Assembly (NCBI GenBank): GCA_023548195.1
Contig: JAJHZJ010000008.1
Coordinates: 6,286,215 to 6,350,214, forward strand
Length of the DNA stretch: 64,000 bases
DNA from: Bettongia penicillata ogilbyi
Lineage: Eukaryota > Chordata > Mammalia > Diprotodontia > Potoroidae
Direction: 5' to 3'
The notes beneath the pieces were generated by a model. It worked only from the letters and a program-made list of their open reading frames with translations. It was not told the origin of the DNA and did no database searches. The position numbers and the translations under genes were made by a program. Positions 63,430 through 64,000 of this stretch are shown here, in pieces; position 1 is the stretch's first letter; each line of letters opens with the position of its first letter.

Positions 63430-63715
63430 AAGTACTGGAGAATATGTCTCTAACATCTAGCACCATACTTGACATGTAGCAGGTACTTAAAAAAATCCTT
63501 GAATGACTGATACTCTGAATCTGTCTAGGAACGCCAGGAGGGAATGGGGGCACTTAGACCCTTAATAAATTCTTGGTTAGTTGCTCTTTTAAATCTGGGG
63601 ATAGCAGAAGAAAATTAGGGTGCTTAATAGGAACTTAATAAATGTTTAATTGATTCTCTAAATCTGTCTTGGGTTGGCAAGAGGGAACTGGGGGGACTTA
63701 CATGAACTGTTCAAG
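63430..63715 (+). repeat. L2-like tail with a 143-bp imperfect tandem duplication
   Basis: 'ctagcaccatacttgacatg' and 'tagcaggtacttaaaaaaat' are the L2-type end. The following 'tgatactctgaatctgtcta' (63,508) recurs as 'tgattctctaaatctgtctt' (63,651), each followed by a 'gagggaa..gggg' block. Confidence 0.8.
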
Positions 63716-63759
63716 TTGCTATGGGTATTAGTATTGATGGAAACTGACTTCTAAGTCAA

Positions 63760-63962
63760 GTATGACATAGGATCACAGATTTAGGATCTTTGAGCATCTC
63801 TAAACATTTGAAAATAGAGACTTAGAGAGGTAAGGAAGGTGACTTGTTCAAGGTATGTAGGTTAGTATACCTTATACAGCTTAAAGCTGTATAAAAGCAG
63901 AGTAAGGATTTGAAATCATGTCCTCTGGTTCCAAATCTAGGGCTCTTTCCATTGAACTACTT
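63760..63962 (-). repeat. MIR-type SINE, antisense, containing a palindrome
   Basis: 'aaaatagagacttagagagg', 'gtgacttgttcaaggtatgt', 'aaggatttgaaatcatgtcc', 'tctttccattgaactac'. The expected 'cacagctagtaagtg' stretch has become a 23-nt near-perfect palindrome at 63,872-63,894. Confidence 0.8.
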
Positions 63963-64000
63963 ACTCTTCCTCCCTTCTAAGCTTATCTTCTCCCTCTTCT

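Noticed and set aside
1..64000. CRISPR array, prokaryotic operon or phage-like system
   Set aside because: No regularly spaced repeats and no prokaryotic gene organisation; the sequence is clearly vertebrate nuclear DNA.

Overview
This window reads as nuclear DNA from a marsupial (metatherian mammal), AT-rich and lying in an intron or gene desert. The evidence is repeat content. There are many copies of a CORE-SINE with the tRNA-like head 'ggcagctaggtgg' and the tail 'gggtcacaaagaattggac' (MAR1-type, a marsupial family), many MIR/THER/WSINE-type SINEs, abundant LINE-2, several CR1/L3 fragments, two LINE-1 3' ends, fossil hAT-like elements and two solo LTRs. Family names come from memory of consensus sequences, not from a search. 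The species cannot be fixed from sequence alone.

I see no protein-coding gene I can support. Every long open frame is short (171 codons at most), falls in or runs out of repeats, and shows no recognisable host domain. The only recognisable peptides are decayed retroelement ones: the L2 endonuclease and reverse transcriptase (minus strand, 14.5-15.1 kb), the L1 ORF2 C-terminus (61.7-61.9 kb and about 19.8 kb), a 77-bp L1 ORF2 patch (29.0 kb) and the CR1 ORF2 end (53.8 kb). One mini-ORF at 32.3 kb starts like a signal peptide behind a good 3' splice site and is listed only as a weak exon candidate. I see no tRNA, rRNA, CRISPR or bacterial-type features.

Layout. 0-9.5 kb: SINE/L2-rich, with a local 108-bp tandem duplication. 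9.5-11 kb: almost repeat-free, possible conserved non-coding DNA. 11-17.5 kb: SINEs, the first solo LTR and a long antisense L2. 17.5-18.7 kb: repeat-free. 18.7-28.6 kb: L2, L1 3' end, SINE clusters, a dispersed 135-bp duplication, the second solo LTR and a hAT fossil. 28.9-29.2 kb: a hAT fossil carrying an expanded TG/AG tract and the L1 patch. 29.2-33.0 kb: the longest stretch nearly free of interspersed repeats; it holds an 87-nt foldback and the signal-peptide-like ORF. 33-41.8 kb: mixed repeats, a 29-bp perfect inverted copy and a pure GAA tract. 41.8-44.6 kb: repeat-poor, with a candidate regulatory cluster. 44.6-51 kb: dense SINEs and a CGG/CAG triplet tract. 51-64 kb: a foldback hAT MITE, CR1, MAR1, L2 and a second L1 3' end.

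Nothing here amounts to a new multi-gene system. The items most worth checking are the foldback at 31,432-31,518, the inverted templated-looking copy at 33.76/34.16 kb, the L1 patch with a 12-bp duplication at 29.0 kb, the pure triplet tracts, and the repeat-free intervals as possible enhancers.
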